Shown: positions 22,143 through 34,162, counted from the first letter of the stretch. The stretch: 35,961 nt of DNA from Acephala macrosclerotiorum (GCA_014904845.1 MU119633.1:1-35961), one strand, 5' to 3'. Made by a program: numbers and translations. The notes: generated from the letters alone by a model not told the origin.

Positions 22143-25100
22143 ATGAAGCTCTCATCCTTCTCACCCCTGACCTCTTCCTTGGTTCTCGGAACCGCACTCT
22201 CTCAGAGCACTAATGTCTTGAATTTGAGTACAGTAGCTTGGACGTTGTCGAGTCCACAGAATGCGAGTATAAAGGTTCCAGGAAGTGTGCCGAGTCAGGC
22301 GCATCTGGATTTGTATGATGCCGGGGTGATTCCGGATCCGTACTTTGGCTTAGGGGATTTTGAGTTGAGATGGGTTACTTATTTGAATTGGACATACGAG
22401 GCGGATTTGAGTGGGTTGTGAGTTCTTTTCTTCTTTCACCAGTAGTTGGGTGAGAATACCGGAATGGAGGATGTTTGCTGAGTGAGAGGATGGAGCTGCT
22501 TTGGGAGTCAAAGAAGTGGAAGTCAAGTGATTCCATGCCAAGGTCGAATTCTATGAGGTGGATTCAGTTTCCTCACTCTCCTATATATGAAGGAAAAACT
22601 CCTTCCATGGACTTTCGAGGCCAATCACTGACGAAGCACAGAGACACAAGTAGTGAAATGTCAACATGGCTGCTATTCAACGGCCTAGATACCTTCACAT
22701 CCATCTCCTTTTGCGACCAGCACGTAGCGTCCACCAACAACCAATTCCGACAATACTACTTCGATGTCTCCAACCTAATGAGCTCCTGCTCTGGGACACC
22801 ATCACTCAGCATAAACTTCGGCTCAGCAACCAACATCACAGCAGAAATCGCCGCCGAGCCAGGCCAAGAAACGTGGCCGTGCAGCGTAGAGGGCCTCTTC
22901 GAGTTCCCAAATCGCCAATTTATGAGGAAAGAGCAGAGTGATTTTGGTTGGGATTGGGGACCAGCTTTTGCACCTGCTGGGGTCTGGCAGCCTGCTTATG
23001 TTGTCCAGCTGCCGTCTTCTGGTATCTACGTTCGAAACACCTTGCTGGATATCTATCGAGAGGGTCAGCTGAATAATTTGCCTCCGGATCAGAGTGCGAA
23101 TTGGATTGTGAATGCCAGCCTAGATGTCCTAGGAACTGTTCCAAGCACAGCGACGATGAGCATCGAGATCATGGATATGGACAATACGACTGTCGCTAGT
23201 GGACCGTTGGAGAGCGTCCTGACCTCAAATTCAACGATCAGCGGCAGTGTGGTAGTCGGCGGCGAAGTATGTCAACTGTGGTGGCCAAATGGACTTGGTC
23301 CTCAGAATCTCTACTATTTCAAAATCACTGTCACGGATGGCGAGAAGATTCTGGCTTCAGTGACGAAGAGAAGCGGATTCAGAACAATTGTCTTGAACAT
23401 GACACCCATTTCTGATGCTCAACTTGCTCAAGGAATTGCGCCTGGAAACAATTGGCATTTTGAGATCAACGGCCATGAGTTCTACGCCAAGGGATCGAAC
23501 TTCATTCCTCCTGACGCTTTCTGGCCGAGAGTCACAGAGACGAAGATGAAGCAACTGTTTCAATCTGTCGTGGATGGAAATCAGAATATGCTTCGTGTTT
23601 GGGCTAGCGGAGCATACTCTCCTGATTTTCTCTACGATGTCGCTGATGAGATGGGGGTCCTACTTTGGAGTGAGTTCGAGTTTGGAGATGCGCTGTATCC
23701 AGTCAATGAGGAGTTCTTGGAGAATGTCCGGGAAGAGGCGAACTACAACGTTCGAAGAGTCAACCATCATCCGTCACTCGCACTTTGGGCCGGAGGCAAC
23801 GAGCTAGAGAATCTCGAATTGCCCACAGCCGAAGCATACGATCCAGGAAATGATCGATGGCGCAGAGAATACGAGGAGCTATTCCTCGACGTCCTTTTGC
23901 CTTCCGTCTACAGCAACACAAAATCAATTTCGTACATTCCGTCCAGCACTACAAATGGGTACCTTGTTCTCAACTTCTCCCTACCAATCCCTATGATCGA
24001 ACGCTACGACAATCGAAGCAGCAGCGACTCCATCTACGGCGACACAGATCACTACAACTATAACTCTGCTGTAGCTTTCAACCTCTCCTCATACCCTGTA
24101 GGCCGATTCGCTAACGAATTTGGCTTTCATTCCATGCCAAGTCTACAGACGTGGGAGCAAGCTGTAGCTCCAGAAGACTTGCATTTCAACAGCAGCACAA
24201 TCATGCTACGAAACCATCACTACCCAGCCGGTGGACCCTTTACAGATAACTTCCTCAACACGTCTAAAGGAATGGGCGAGATGACAATTGCGGTGCAGCG
24301 GTATTACCCGGCTCCGAATCATGCCGATCCCACAGCCAATTTTTCAGCATGGTGCCTTGCGACGCAGATCTTCCAAGCGGATTTCTACAGAAGCCAGATC
24401 ACTTATTACAGGAGAGGATCGGGGTTACCCGAACGCCAGCTAGGATCACTGTACTGGCAACTTGAGGATATCTGGCAGGCTCCTACTTGGGCGGGAATTG
24501 AGTATGATGGTCGGTGGAAAGTCCTTCACTACGTTGCGAAAGATATCTACCAACCCATTATCATCGCCAGCTACTGGAACTACACAACAGGAGACCTAAC
24601 AGCATACGTCACCTCAGATCTCTGGAGCGAAGCAAGCGGCACAGCATCAATAGCATGGTACAGCTACGACGGTACCCTCCTAGCACCCCGCGTCGACATC
24701 CCCTTCACAGTCGGAGCGCTGAACACCACGATGGTATACCAAGCAAACACAAACTCTATCCCCTACAACCTCACTAACGCCATCCTCAAACTCAATATCA
24801 CTGGAACAGGAACGCCACCGAACTCCAACACCACACAGACATACAAACACGAATACGTGTTCCACGCTCTAGATCTCTCTCAAGTCGCGCTCCAAGATCC
24901 GGGCTTGCAGTTGAGTTATGATGAGCAGACGAGGAATTTCTCAGTGGAGGCGACGAAGGGGGTAGCAGCTTGGGTTTGGCTTGATATCCCGGCTGGCGCG
25001 TTAGCAAATTTCGATAGTAATGGGTTCTGGTTGTTTCCGAGCGATGGGAAGAGAGAGATAGGTTATACGGTGAAGAATGATACAAGTGGAGGGAAGTGGG

Positions 25101-25147
25101 TGAGTGGGGTGACGGTATCGAGTCTTTGGAACAATACTTTGCCTTGA
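22143..25147 (+). CDS. mndA: Secreted beta-mannosidase, glycoside hydrolase family 2
   Basis: Removes mannose from the non-reducing ends of manno-oligosaccharides outside the cell, completing (galacto)mannan breakdown. Exons 22143-22417 and 22642-25147 give 926 residues, close to fungal GH2 beta-mannosidases of about 930. The 224 nt intron (GTGAGT...CACAG, CTGAC branch site near 22627) splits the Leu92 codon. Joining restores [20 protein letters not shown], as expected for the family. Residues 1-21 ([21 protein letters not shown]) form a signal peptide, and many N-glycosylation sequons follow. [21 protein letters not shown] identifies the family. Glu479 (AGGNE) is the likely acid/base and Glu584 ([10 protein letters not shown]) the nucleophile. 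[22 protein letters not shown] precedes the C-terminal beta domain. An ATG at 22086 would add 19 residues before the signal peptide and is less likely. All core motifs are present, so it is probably active. Confidence 0.94.
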
Positions 25148-26295
25148 ATCGGGGGTCCTAGTTAGGTAAGGAGGTTCAGACATTGCGCAGCTCAAAAGTA
25201 AGGTAATTCTTTGAAGGTCAGAACAGACACTGATTGTGCGATTTGAAAGAGAATTTCAAACCACGAAGACGGACATCAAGGACTATAGTTTACAGGTTTA
25301 AGGAACCATCCAATGTCGAACATCCTTCCCTAGCAAGCGCCAAAGCAGTTTCATTCCAGAGTCAGACATCCTAAGACACGCTCTCCTGATTTCATTGCCA
25401 CATCCACGCCTTGGACAGTCAAGCCTCGACTCAAAGACGCCAAGTCACTGGTCAAGTTTTGTCTCCTTCCCGTGCCTGCAAGGCTTACAGGCTACCTATA
25501 AGTATTTCAAACCGCTCGGGATATAAGCTACCAAACTCCCGGCTTCCTCGAGAGAAGAAGGTCACGGAAGACGCGATCACCCAAAGCCACCCATTGCAGG
25601 TACAGCGGCCAGCTTCGGGTTGCGGAGCACCAACGTCGCAGTCATTCGAGAGTCCCAGTAACTGGGATGGGGCTTTCTCCGAGGTAATGTATTATTATTG
25701 ACAGCATTCCCTCATCCATTGAGCAATAACCTTGAGACGAGGACTGTTGTTTGAAAAAAGTCCCCGCTCCGTTTGGCAAAGAACCCTTTGACGAGTACAT
25801 ATGTTTAACTTGGCAGCACACACACACTCTCTCGGTGACCAATCTCCCCTTCTTAGGTCTGGTAGAATGGCGCCAGCTTGATACGGTTGTTGACGGGTTT
25901 GACGCATTGTGGCGTCTCTTCTTTCTTGGAACTGCAGCTTTTTGTTCATCTGCTGCCTTCTCTAGGGGGCACAGAAGATATTCGGCATCGCTGCTTTTAT
26001 AACAGCTCTTTCCACATCGAAATGCCGATATCAACATTTTCTATTTCCATCTTTAGACCTGAGCTGTTGCTGCTTTAGCCTGAGCCGTGGGTTAGCAACC
26101 CTAACCACAGCCTAAGCATGCATTAAAAAGCTATTTTAGCATCGTAGGGGCTCATTTTGGCTCCCTTGAGGCCCGGTTATACTTTCCTCGTCCTGTCTCT
26201 ACGCCGGGTCCGGTTTTGCCTCCGACCGAGATCCCTGCCAATTTGTCTGCTCTAACCGTTTTTTCGTGTTGGCGTTGCTTGAAAAATACGTATTC
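25148..26295. other. Gene-free region downstream of beta-mannosidase
   Basis: Normal composition. Open frames up to 131 codons occur on both strands between 25411 and 26340 but overlap each other, have no recognisable motif and show no consistent splice structure. I call none of them. The first part will contain the beta-mannosidase 3' UTR. Confidence 0.5.
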
Positions 26296-26551
26296 TGTTG
26301 CGGGTGTCAGTTGAGACATGTGACCACATAGCGGTGCCACCGGCCTCCTTTAAAGGGGTGGGGTGGCCCCACCCCTCTCTGGGTATATAGGCCTTTTGTA
26401 GTCCTTTTCACCAACAATGCAGTCTTTACAAAGCAACTGACGGCGGGGCATTGGTTAGGCGAGGCAGAAACACCTCGGCCTCACTAACTTAGTAGACGTT
26501 GCTGATCTTCAAATTGGTGGTTCGTGGGAGACTTGTCTAAGGGAATTTTCA
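26296..26551. mobile_element. Possible solo LTR (256 bp)
   Basis: Begins TGTTGCGGGTGTCAG and ends TTTTCA, the TG...CA termini of long terminal repeats, and is flanked by the four-base direct repeat ATTC (26292-26295 and 26552-26555), a possible target-site duplication. Inside, TATATAGG at about 26383-26391 could be a Pol II TATA box, preceded by a GC-rich inverted repeat (GGGTGGGG, TGG, CCCCACCC) at 26357-26375. No element body or second LTR adjoins it. Termini of this kind arise by chance, and no second copy in the window confirms the boundaries. Confidence 0.33.
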
Positions 26552-27101
26552 ATTCCATCCAATCGCCAGAGCCTAATCACCGGTCACCACATTAAGCAAC
26601 GGGATACTATGAGGAGAGTTTGTTAATTGTAGAGTGACAAGTTGATTGTTCTAAGAGAGATGCTCGCGAGTAATAAAGATCTGGCTAAGAGACTAAACCC
26701 AAAAGAATCCTTTTTATACGAAACTATTAAGGTCGAGACTTAAGTCTCTACAAACGAGTTTATTAGGCTAGTTTAATAGCTTCTTATTAAAAGAAGGAAA
26801 GGGGACAAGTTGCAGAGAATATAATGCTTCGAATAAAAGTCGCGATCGTAGGGTTCCCCAGTTTCATATCAGGTCTCATGTATTGCCAAAGCTAGAGATC
26901 AAAAGACGTGGGAAGTGGATGAACTCTTACATTTCAAAACGTTATACAATGCCACAATTCAGGTATCTTAGCCAATCTTCTTAGATGGCTTTTGAGGAAC
27001 GCGTTGTGACTGTAAAAGTCTGACATTCGACCTTAACGCCATACGGTAAACCATAACCATTCACCAAAAGCCTCCCTTAAAAGTTCCCATTGTATCGTAA
27101 C
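26552..27101. other. Gene-free region; partly AT-enriched
   Basis: No gene seen. 26660-26810 is richer in A/T and includes the perfect 14 bp palindrome GAGACTTAAGTCTC at 26735-26748. The stretch may be an old, lightly mutated element remnant, but nothing identifies it. Confidence 0.4.
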
Positions 27102-27617
27102 TCAAAAGCCGCCCCGCTTCTGCCTTCTCCCGCGCCGAAGCTCCCCGTCAAAACCCTCACCCTGCTGCCTCCCTACAGACTCGGAAGCCACTTCTCCAAC
27201 ATCATTGAACGGCTCCTCGACAGGGGCTTGATTTTCCCACACAGCAAATGGGGTTCGGTTTTGACTACTGTATTGTCCTGGCTGAATCTGGGACTCTTGA
27301 TGCCATGATCGTGTGACGGTGGCATACGAGTATTGAATTTGGTTTTCGTGGTTGAGATATTTTCGATCTTGTGCTGTGGTCTGATTTGTAGTTTCCGCGA
27401 TAATGCCGAGCATGTCTTCCGAATCTGAGATCTCGAGCTCCGATGTGTAGATTGCAGTGAATGGGAAGTTGAATACTGGTGCGACAAGTTGTTCGATTGT
27501 TTTTACTTTTTCAATTGTGTCCCCTAAGTCATTCCCTGTCGTTGATGCTCGTTGGGAGGGGCAGTGACCTCCTGTCGGGCTAGGTCCTTGGTGTTTGTGT
27601 TGCGATTTGCGTGCCAT
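27102..27617 (-). CDS. Hypothetical protein (weakly supported)
   Basis: I do not recognise this protein. The minus-strand frame stays open from 27794 to 27102, but its first codon is TTG. ATG candidates are at 27773, 27677 and 27617. From 27617 the product has 171 residues: a basic, Gln/His/Ser-rich start (ARKSQHKHQGPSPTG), a middle with an acidic patch (ELEISDSED), a Gln/Asn/Tyr-rich stretch, and an Arg/Gly-rich basic tail (ELRRGRRQKRGGF). There is no signal peptide from this start, no membrane segment and no known domain. The composition suggests a disordered, possibly nucleic-acid-binding protein if real. The length of the open frame is the main evidence, so it may be a chance ORF or one exon of a longer gene. 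Confidence 0.3.
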   Translation of the reverse strand: MARKSQHKHQGPSPTGGHCPSQRASTTGNDLGDTIEKVKTIEQLVAPVFNFPFTAIYTSELEISDSEDMLGIIAETTNQTTAQDRKYLNHENQIQYSYATVTRSWHQESQIQPGQYSSQNRTPFAVWENQAPVEEPFNDVGEVASESVGRQQGEGFDGELRRGRRQKRGGF

Positions 27618-28010
27618 GAGGTTGGGGTTACGTGAAACGAAGCTTGGTAGATATTTGACTTTAAGCTCCAGCGACATGGATATGGGCAAGAAGATTACGG
27701 ATCTGAGAAATTGCAGAGGCGGAAGAGAAAGGAAGCATTTATTTACAGTTTGCTCATGAATCCCAATTGTCATCCTTCCGAATTGAACTTTCAACTTGCT
27801 CGTGTTTCAACTTTGGGATTCATCGTCATACTAGACTTGCAACTAATTGCTAAATAAGCAAAAGCGAGACTTTACTACGGCAGTCTTACAAAAGTCCATT
27901 CTTTGACGTGTTTTGGACGGCTCGCTTGAAGACGAAAGGTATGCAAGTAGCACTGTACTGTACATCTCGCATTGCAGTAACAACGAAAGTACTCCACACC
28001 GAAATGCTTT

Positions 28011-28059
28011 GAACTTTGCAAGGCTCTTCCGAGGAACGATACTTCGCTCTAATGACTGC
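28011..28059 (+). repeat. Direct repeat D, copy 1
   Basis: Starts GAACTTTGCAAGGCTCTTCC and ends AATGACTGC. It pairs with 28175-28224, about 164 bases away, with roughly three-quarters identity. Confidence 0.6.
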
Positions 28060-28174
28060 ATTGAGCCTTCGTGATTATGTCATCTCGCTTAAGAGGGGGA
28101 CAGGTGAGGCCCGGACACTCGCAGGACATTATGAGTACAGCCCTGAAAGGACTCCGTGCTGAAAGGCTAGTAGT

Positions 28175-28224
28175 GAACTTTTTAGGGCTCTTCCGAAGGT
28201 ACGCTACTTCCCTTCAATGACTGC
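28175..28224 (+). repeat. Direct repeat D, copy 2
   Basis: Starts GAACTTTTTAGGGCTCTTCC and ends CAATGACTGC. Partner of 28011-28059. Confidence 0.6.
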
Positions 28225-28423
28225 CTAGTTCGAATGTTGGTAGGTTCTATCGAAAGAACGATATGTTAGCACATACGAAGTAAAGAGCACTCAATTGGAT
28301 GCGTCACTGGTTATTGGGGGGAGATATTCTCTGGTTCAAAGATCGGGGCCAAAGTGCGTCGGTCGGAAAATAAGCGTTCTGAGTGAGATGCGATGGCAAA
28401 CTGCAACGTCTGCAAGCATATAC

Positions 28424-28455
28424 TACGGCACAGCATGTCTGTGTGCTGTGCCGTA
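28424..28455. repeat. Perfect 12 bp inverted repeat (hairpin)
   Basis: Arms TACGGCACAGCA and TGCTGTGCCGTA surround an eight-base loop. Weaker pairing may extend a few bases beyond each arm. It lies 359 bases before the Clr5-gene start codon. It could be a palindromic protein-binding site, a remnant of a MITE, or chance. Confidence 0.75.
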
Positions 28456-28813
28456 ATGTACTACCAATCGGCAACATTTCCCTCCACACAGTTACGCGAT
28501 GGCACTTTGAAGCGAAAGTGTCGCAATCCCGGCGAAAGTACGATCGTTCGATAGGATGCCGCCGCTAGACCGCTTTCGCCCACCGATTCGATTGGCATCG
28601 TGTGCATCTCAGCTTCCCTTCGCTAAGCCCCCAGGTACAAAAATGTCCCCAACCTCACGTTGATTTGACTTGTTATTTCTGACCAGAGAATCTTCAATTG
28701 TCCTCCATTCTGTGTACTTCACTGCTGCGTCACTGCCCGACCCCTTCCAAAGTGTCTGTGTTGTATACTTTGATCATACACTCGACGCAGAATCTTTGCT
28801 CCCGAGCCCAGAC

Positions 28814-31223
28814 ATGGCCCCACCTGCCGGTCAAGGAACGGGAGATCGTGAGGATAATTCCTGGATGCAACCAGCAAATGGTCTTTGGGATCCTGAGGAT
28901 GATATCCCCATTTTCACCAATTCCTACATGATGCAAGCAGAAAATGGTCTCTGGAATCCCGAGGATACTGTCAACTTCGAGGACATTTTTACGATGCAAG
29001 CGGCAGCTGGGGGGGATGGGACCGCTCGAACATCCCCGAACCATATCAACAGTCTCGTGGCCAATGGGAGTGTTTCTAGAGGTTACACTGATGCCAATAT
29101 ACCCAGAGGTGAAGCAGCTGTGGAGCAAATCAAAACCCTATTTCCTCCTCCCTTCCAGGTAGCTAACAGCAATATCGAATTTCAACGCCTCCAGGGCAAT
29201 ACAATCCTCGCCAAAAAGGGTCGGGACGAGCCGGAATGCGTCACGCATGTAACGGAAGATGCTCGCAAAAATTCTAGGCTTAGCTCAGAACAATGGCAGA
29301 AGCAGAAACCGGAGATACATAGCTTCTATGTCGATAATAACTACACTTTGGCGGCTACGAGAGCAGAAATGGCCAGGAAAGGGTTTCACGCTGGGTCAGT
29401 TACTCTCCTTTTCTTTTCCCTGAGAATATTATATTGACATTGCATAAATCTACAGAGCATCGACGTACAAACGGAAGATCAAAGATTGGGGTTGGAAAAC
29501 GTATGAACGCGACAAAGACTGTGGAAACTCGGGTGGGGAACCTCCCATTGGTATACCAGGGAAGCGGACTCGAGGAAAAGGTTTAAGCACATTGCGCGAG
29601 GAAAACTCCCAATCAAATAGCTCACGTGGCACCACTATGGCTGCCTCCAACCCTCAACACCTCGCCTATATACACTCCCAATACTCCAACTCTACGCACT
29701 CTAACAATACACACTTTGCCCCTTCACACCTCTACCCTACACAATTTACCTCTCCACACTTCAACCCAAGCACATCACACGAGGAAACCTCGCAATCAAC
29801 CAGTTCAAGCGGTACCACTATGGCTATCTTCACCCCTCCGCACCTCCCCTACACACACTCCGGCCCGACACACTTCAGCATGGGGATCCCAGCTCCCATG
29901 AGCAACACCGAATTTGATGGACTCCTGAGCACCATTCTCGCCAAAGTTAAGGATCTGTACATCAGCTACCCGGCTCAAAAGAAATGGAAAGTCGAAAAAC
30001 AGCGTGAAGTCGAGGAAGACATTCATGATGACCTCCTGGTTGGCGTCGCAGCCAGCCTCCGAAATTATAAGTCACTAAGTCCCGCAGTGGGATGCATAGG
30101 CTTCCAGAAAGCTCTTCGCACATTGGAAAAGGTTGTTGGGGTCGGAGAAGGCGCCGACTGCGGACTATTCTCCCTACCAGTAATCTGGGTATCCCTCCTG
30201 CGTATGGTTCGAGACCAACGGTCGGACTGGGCTAGGGAGTTTCTTTCACTGGCCTTGAAACTAGCTGTAGACCAGTTCAGCCGCGAGCATCCATTTGTGC
30301 AGGTGCTTTTCAACTTTCAAAGGATATGGATGAAGGAACCAGGTCAGCTCGAGGAAGTCGTCTTCACGGCCTATCGCAGATGTATCGCACATGTGAAGGA
30401 GGAACTTGGTGCCTTCAATCTCACTTACCTTTCACTCTGGGGCGATTATGTTGTATATCTCGACTGCAGATCAACCAACGAGACCCAGGCCGTGGTAAAT
30501 GATATCCGGAGTGTGATAAAAATAACACAAGAGGAGAAGGGGCCAGATGGTGGGCCGGATGGCGATTACACCCTTGAGCTTCTCGGGTTGACACTTTATG
30601 TGTTACAATCTGCCACATCGATGGCAGATGAAGCAGAGAAGGTAGCAAAGGAGTTGCTTCTCAGAGTTGACCAAAGGAGAGTGAAAGCTGGAGGGAAGTT
30701 AGAGGGAAACTTGTTTATCACATGGAAAGATTTGAGGCACACCCTAGGTACATTCTGCCAAGAAAAAGCGGACTACCACCAGGCGATAGGTTATCTGGAA
30801 GATTTCCTCAGCCATGAAATTGTGGACGAGAGGGACGCTCTTGCGCTTGAAAAGTTAGAGAGGTGCTATCTGTCGCTTGGGAGAGATGATGACGCCAGGG
30901 AGGTGTGGCAACGGCGGATGGACAACTCTCAGAGACTGCTGCAGAAAACCGAGACAGGGTCAGTTGAGGGCGAGAAAGTTGAGAATGACAGTGGAGAGAG
31001 AGGGGATGACGACGGTGGGGATGTGAGCGGCGAAGAGGAAAGCAGTGATGCAACCGTAGTAAACCAGGCCGAGGAAAGCCATGAAGAGTATCTGGACGAG
31101 GATATTGTCGACGAATTCGGAGATTGTGAGGTGGAAATACAGCTTGTGCAGGAGCAGATAGCAGAATTGGAGCAGAGGTTGGATCTTTTGAAGCGGGTAA
31201 GAAGAAGGGGGGAAAGATTGTGA
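28814..31223 (+). CDS. Clr5-domain protein with helical C-terminal region
   Basis: Exons 28814-29394 and 29456-31223 give 782 residues. The 61 nt intron (GTCAGT...TACAG, TTGAC branch site) lies inside the Clr5 domain, and splicing restores it (about 158-212: SEQWQKQKPEIHSFYVDNNY, then GFHAGASTYKRKIKDWGWKT). Clr5 domains occur in large ascomycete families, are named after a fission yeast silencing protein, and are thought to bind DNA or chromatin. The exact function here is unknown. The acidic N-terminus has two copies of MQxxNGLWxPED (18-29, 40-51). A Ser/Thr/His/Pro-rich linker holds a duplicated 27-residue block (242-268, 303-329). Residues about 345-690 are mostly helical, with repeats that could be TPR-like. 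An acidic stretch (about 690-745) and a coiled coil (about 750-782, QLVQEQIAELEQRLDLLKRV) end the protein. The start is the only suitable ATG in frame, with GACATGG context. Confidence 0.85.
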
Positions 31224-33780
31224 CTTAAGAGGTGAAAGATTGTGCATGGATCGTAATAGGAGGGTGGGGGGTAAGACAGGTGAACATGTATGGAGTTCGT
31301 TTCTTCCCGGTCATTTGGGCGCAATGGGAAATCTATGTCTAAAAATTCAAGATACAAAGTAATCTCTAGAGCATTGCCCAAATATCAGTTTTCTGAATTT
31401 TGAATTACCATCTAGAGCCGACTTGAGTGTCTACACTTCTTTCTATCCTCGACATAGATGTCGTCGAGGGCGACGGGGGATGTCGGCGGCAGCTGGAGGA
31501 GCTTGGCCCGTGAAATGGGATACGACACCAATTCCTGTGGTGGATCAGAGCGTCGAAAAGTGGCATAGGAGGAGAGGAAGGAACTGCTGTGTGTATTGTT
31601 GTAGACTGTAGACATCCCGTAGAATAGTTGAAAATGGAATGATTAAATGTAGTACTGGGTTCAAGGAGCTCATGGTTCCTGGGCTCCCTCCTTTTACATG
31701 TCCTGGCGTAGTTGCTTCGCCAGAGAGCTGTGGTCTTCGAGCCCAGCTTATGGCCATTGCAGGTAAATCATACTCGGCCCTCCATTGCATTACTATTATA
31801 CTCTGCCGTGCTCGTTGCTGATACTGATTTGCGTTCTTTCATTTGCATGCGTAGTCGGTGCTCGTCCTGCCGCCATCCAGCATCAGTAAAGTAAATCGCG
31901 ACATAGGAGAAATGAGATCGTGTAATTTTTTGCCATGCTGTTACCGTTCTCATCAATCTGCCACAGAGTCTGTATTAGAAACCATTGTATCCCGTAGAGG
32001 TTTGTTTGCCTACGCCATTGGTTTTTGGCCCTTCGTTGTTCATGCACGCCTTGCAACGTCAGCTTTGATCAGCTGCAAACCTTGAGAGCGAGGACCAAAA
32101 TCTGATAATTCAAGTCGTATCACCAGGAAATAGAGGATCGATAAGGCGCACTCCGATTTTGGCTGCAATGCTTCCCTGCGCGTTGCGGAGCAGGATGGTG
32201 GACAAAGGAGACTCAGGATGATCTATTTTTTGAGCTGCGGGTCCTGCACTGCAGCCTCGCTCGAGTTTTGCTGGAACCTATTGAAAAAAAAGTACGAGTT
32301 GCATTGCCAGTCAGTCATGAAGATATTTTGCGCGTAAAATGCAGTAGATATCGTTGGTTGGACGAAATGGATCCACCTGCCGAATCAGGAAGTACTGAGC
32401 TCGCTTGTAAAGTGGTATATAAATTTAAATTGTATTATTGTTCGGCACTCTATTATTATCCTCGGAAGCTTAGCTTTCATTTATGGAAAACAAAAAAACA
32501 TTCTTATGAGTTATTATTACTCAAAAATGACACACTGTTCATCAAAACCTCCTGAAACTAGCGATGCTTACACCTTAACGGGCTTGTGGGACTGTCATTT
32601 ACCGTGTAAAACGGGGAGTGGCTTGGAGCAAAGACAGGAGGGAACAAGTGACATTTCGAGGCAACTTTCAGGCGTTCCCTGGGTAGTAAGTCCTTATGAG
32701 GCCGGAAGCCGCTCAGTCAGACAGGGTAAAACCTGGACGGCTACTATTTTTTGCTATTTTTTTCTTCTTTTTCTTGTTGTTGGATCTTTGCCTCTCACTA
32801 ATTAGTAAGCTTTACCTGGCGCTTCTAGATTTTGGAAGGCTAAACCTGTCGAACGTGAGGCTGTTGATCTTTTGATCACACCCATGTCATGTGCATCTGA
32901 TGAGGACTGTTCTGTCAAAGCTGGGAGACTGAAAACGCCGACTCATTCATTCACATTCACACCGTTTGGGTTATTATTTCGAAAATAGAGGGTGGAATCG
33001 TCATCAGCATGTCGCCTCCTGAGGTATCAATGTAAGATGAAGCGGTGTTTAAGGCTCTTCTCGCTTGAATCGAAGACGGAGACCACGACGAGTCTTTCAG
33101 TGCGATGCTTTTTGAAAGCTTCTGGGACCTTGACTCTCCCGCAAGTTCTGATTTTGGCTATAGCTGAAGGGTGGCAATGTTCCTTTTTAAACCATTGGCC
33201 TTGCGAAAACTGGACAGCAGATTGGAAGTACCAATTGCTTCCATGTTTTTGATCAGCCAAGCTACGAGAACATTATGTTGCGGCGCTCAAATATGAATGT
33301 TTGAACGCCGGGCAAAATCTATATTGTTTGACTCGACAGGATTCTGGAGATAAGGAGTTAGAGTTGGAGGAATGATGTGGAAGGAGCTATGTTGTAGTAA
33401 CATGGCGAATTAACGAGCAAGTATGCATGCAATAATGAGAATATCATCAGTCATAGACACAAACATCGCGATATGAGGTCTATGAGGACAAGGTCAGTCA
33501 TTCAATTATCAGATATGCCTGCTGTCTACAAGCTTTGGGGAGATGAAGTCAGTAAAATTTCCAAATGATTACTCAAGCTTCTCCACAACGCGTAGTCCAC
33601 TTTCTGTATGTTCAACATTCAATTCATCTATACTACAAAAATATGCCTTAACATCTGTCAGACCATGTTGTTCACTCTCGCTATTTCCTAATGCATCTAT
33701 ACTCCAAACCAGAGTGGTCATTAAGCCAGTCAGCTTTTAATCATTCGAGCAAAATAAACAACTGAATGGCTGATAATAAA
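31224..33780. other. Gene-free region of normal composition
   Basis: About 2.5 kb between the Clr5-domain gene and the right AT-rich flank. Open frames are under 100 codons, scattered on both strands, and lack motifs or splice structure. A small hairpin (CGACAT, AG, ATGTCG) occurs near 31450. A/T content rises locally around 32410-32520 and again from 33540. I recognise no gene, RNA or mobile element. Confidence 0.5.
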
Positions 33781-34162
33781 AGAGACCGCTAAATGGCTTA
33801 AATGATTTGCTAATTAGTTACTGATTAGTTCGAGTAAAAATGAAGATATATTATTATTTTTTATTAAAGTCTAATAAAACTACTTTAAACGTTCGTTTTA
33901 TTTGAATTGCTTTTTTTCTCTACTAATTATTTAAACACTCTTAGTACTATAGCAGTTCTATTATTAAACTAGTACTCTTTTGTATAGTCTGTTTCGTAAT
34001 AAAAGAAAAAACGCGTTTATATTTAGAATTTATAATTAGAATAATAAAAAAATTATATATTATTTGCGCAAATTAAAACTATTTAATTTTTTTAGATTTT
34101 TAGTATTTAAAAACTCTTTTTCTCGTATTAAAAAACTCGTTTAAATAGTACTATAATTGGTA

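Larger units (their letters stand above)
27795..28813. other. Gene-free region with short direct and inverted repeats
   Basis: About 1 kb upstream of the Clr5-domain gene, holding its promoter. It contains a diverged pair of about 50 bp direct repeats (28011-28059 and 28175-28224) and a strong hairpin (28424-28455). No coding frame here is convincing. Confidence 0.5.

Noticed and set aside
22418..22641. Reading the beta-mannosidase as two separate genes, or its second exon as starting upstream of 22642
   Set aside because: The segment has GT...AG ends and a CTGAC branch site, and removing it restores family sequence in frame. Its translation is unlike the family.
16473..25147. A sugar-catabolism gene cluster (dehydrogenase, arabinitol dehydrogenase, beta-mannosidase)
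   Set aside because: A housekeeping ATP synthase gene lies between, the enzymes act in different pathways, and no shared regulator or transporter is present.
25642..26340. Several overlapping open frames of 62-131 codons on both strands
   Set aside because: None has a motif, signal peptide or splice structure, and they compete for the same DNA.
28220..28245. A GTTCGAAT string resembling a tRNA T-loop
   Set aside because: The flanks do not pair as a T-arm and no acceptor or anticodon arm can be folded around it.
32268..32805. Two plus-strand frames of 95 and 99 codons in the right gene-free region
   Set aside because: Composition drifts toward AT-rich noncoding sequence, with no domain and no splice sites that join them sensibly. 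A hydrophobic tail in the second is encoded by a T-rich run.
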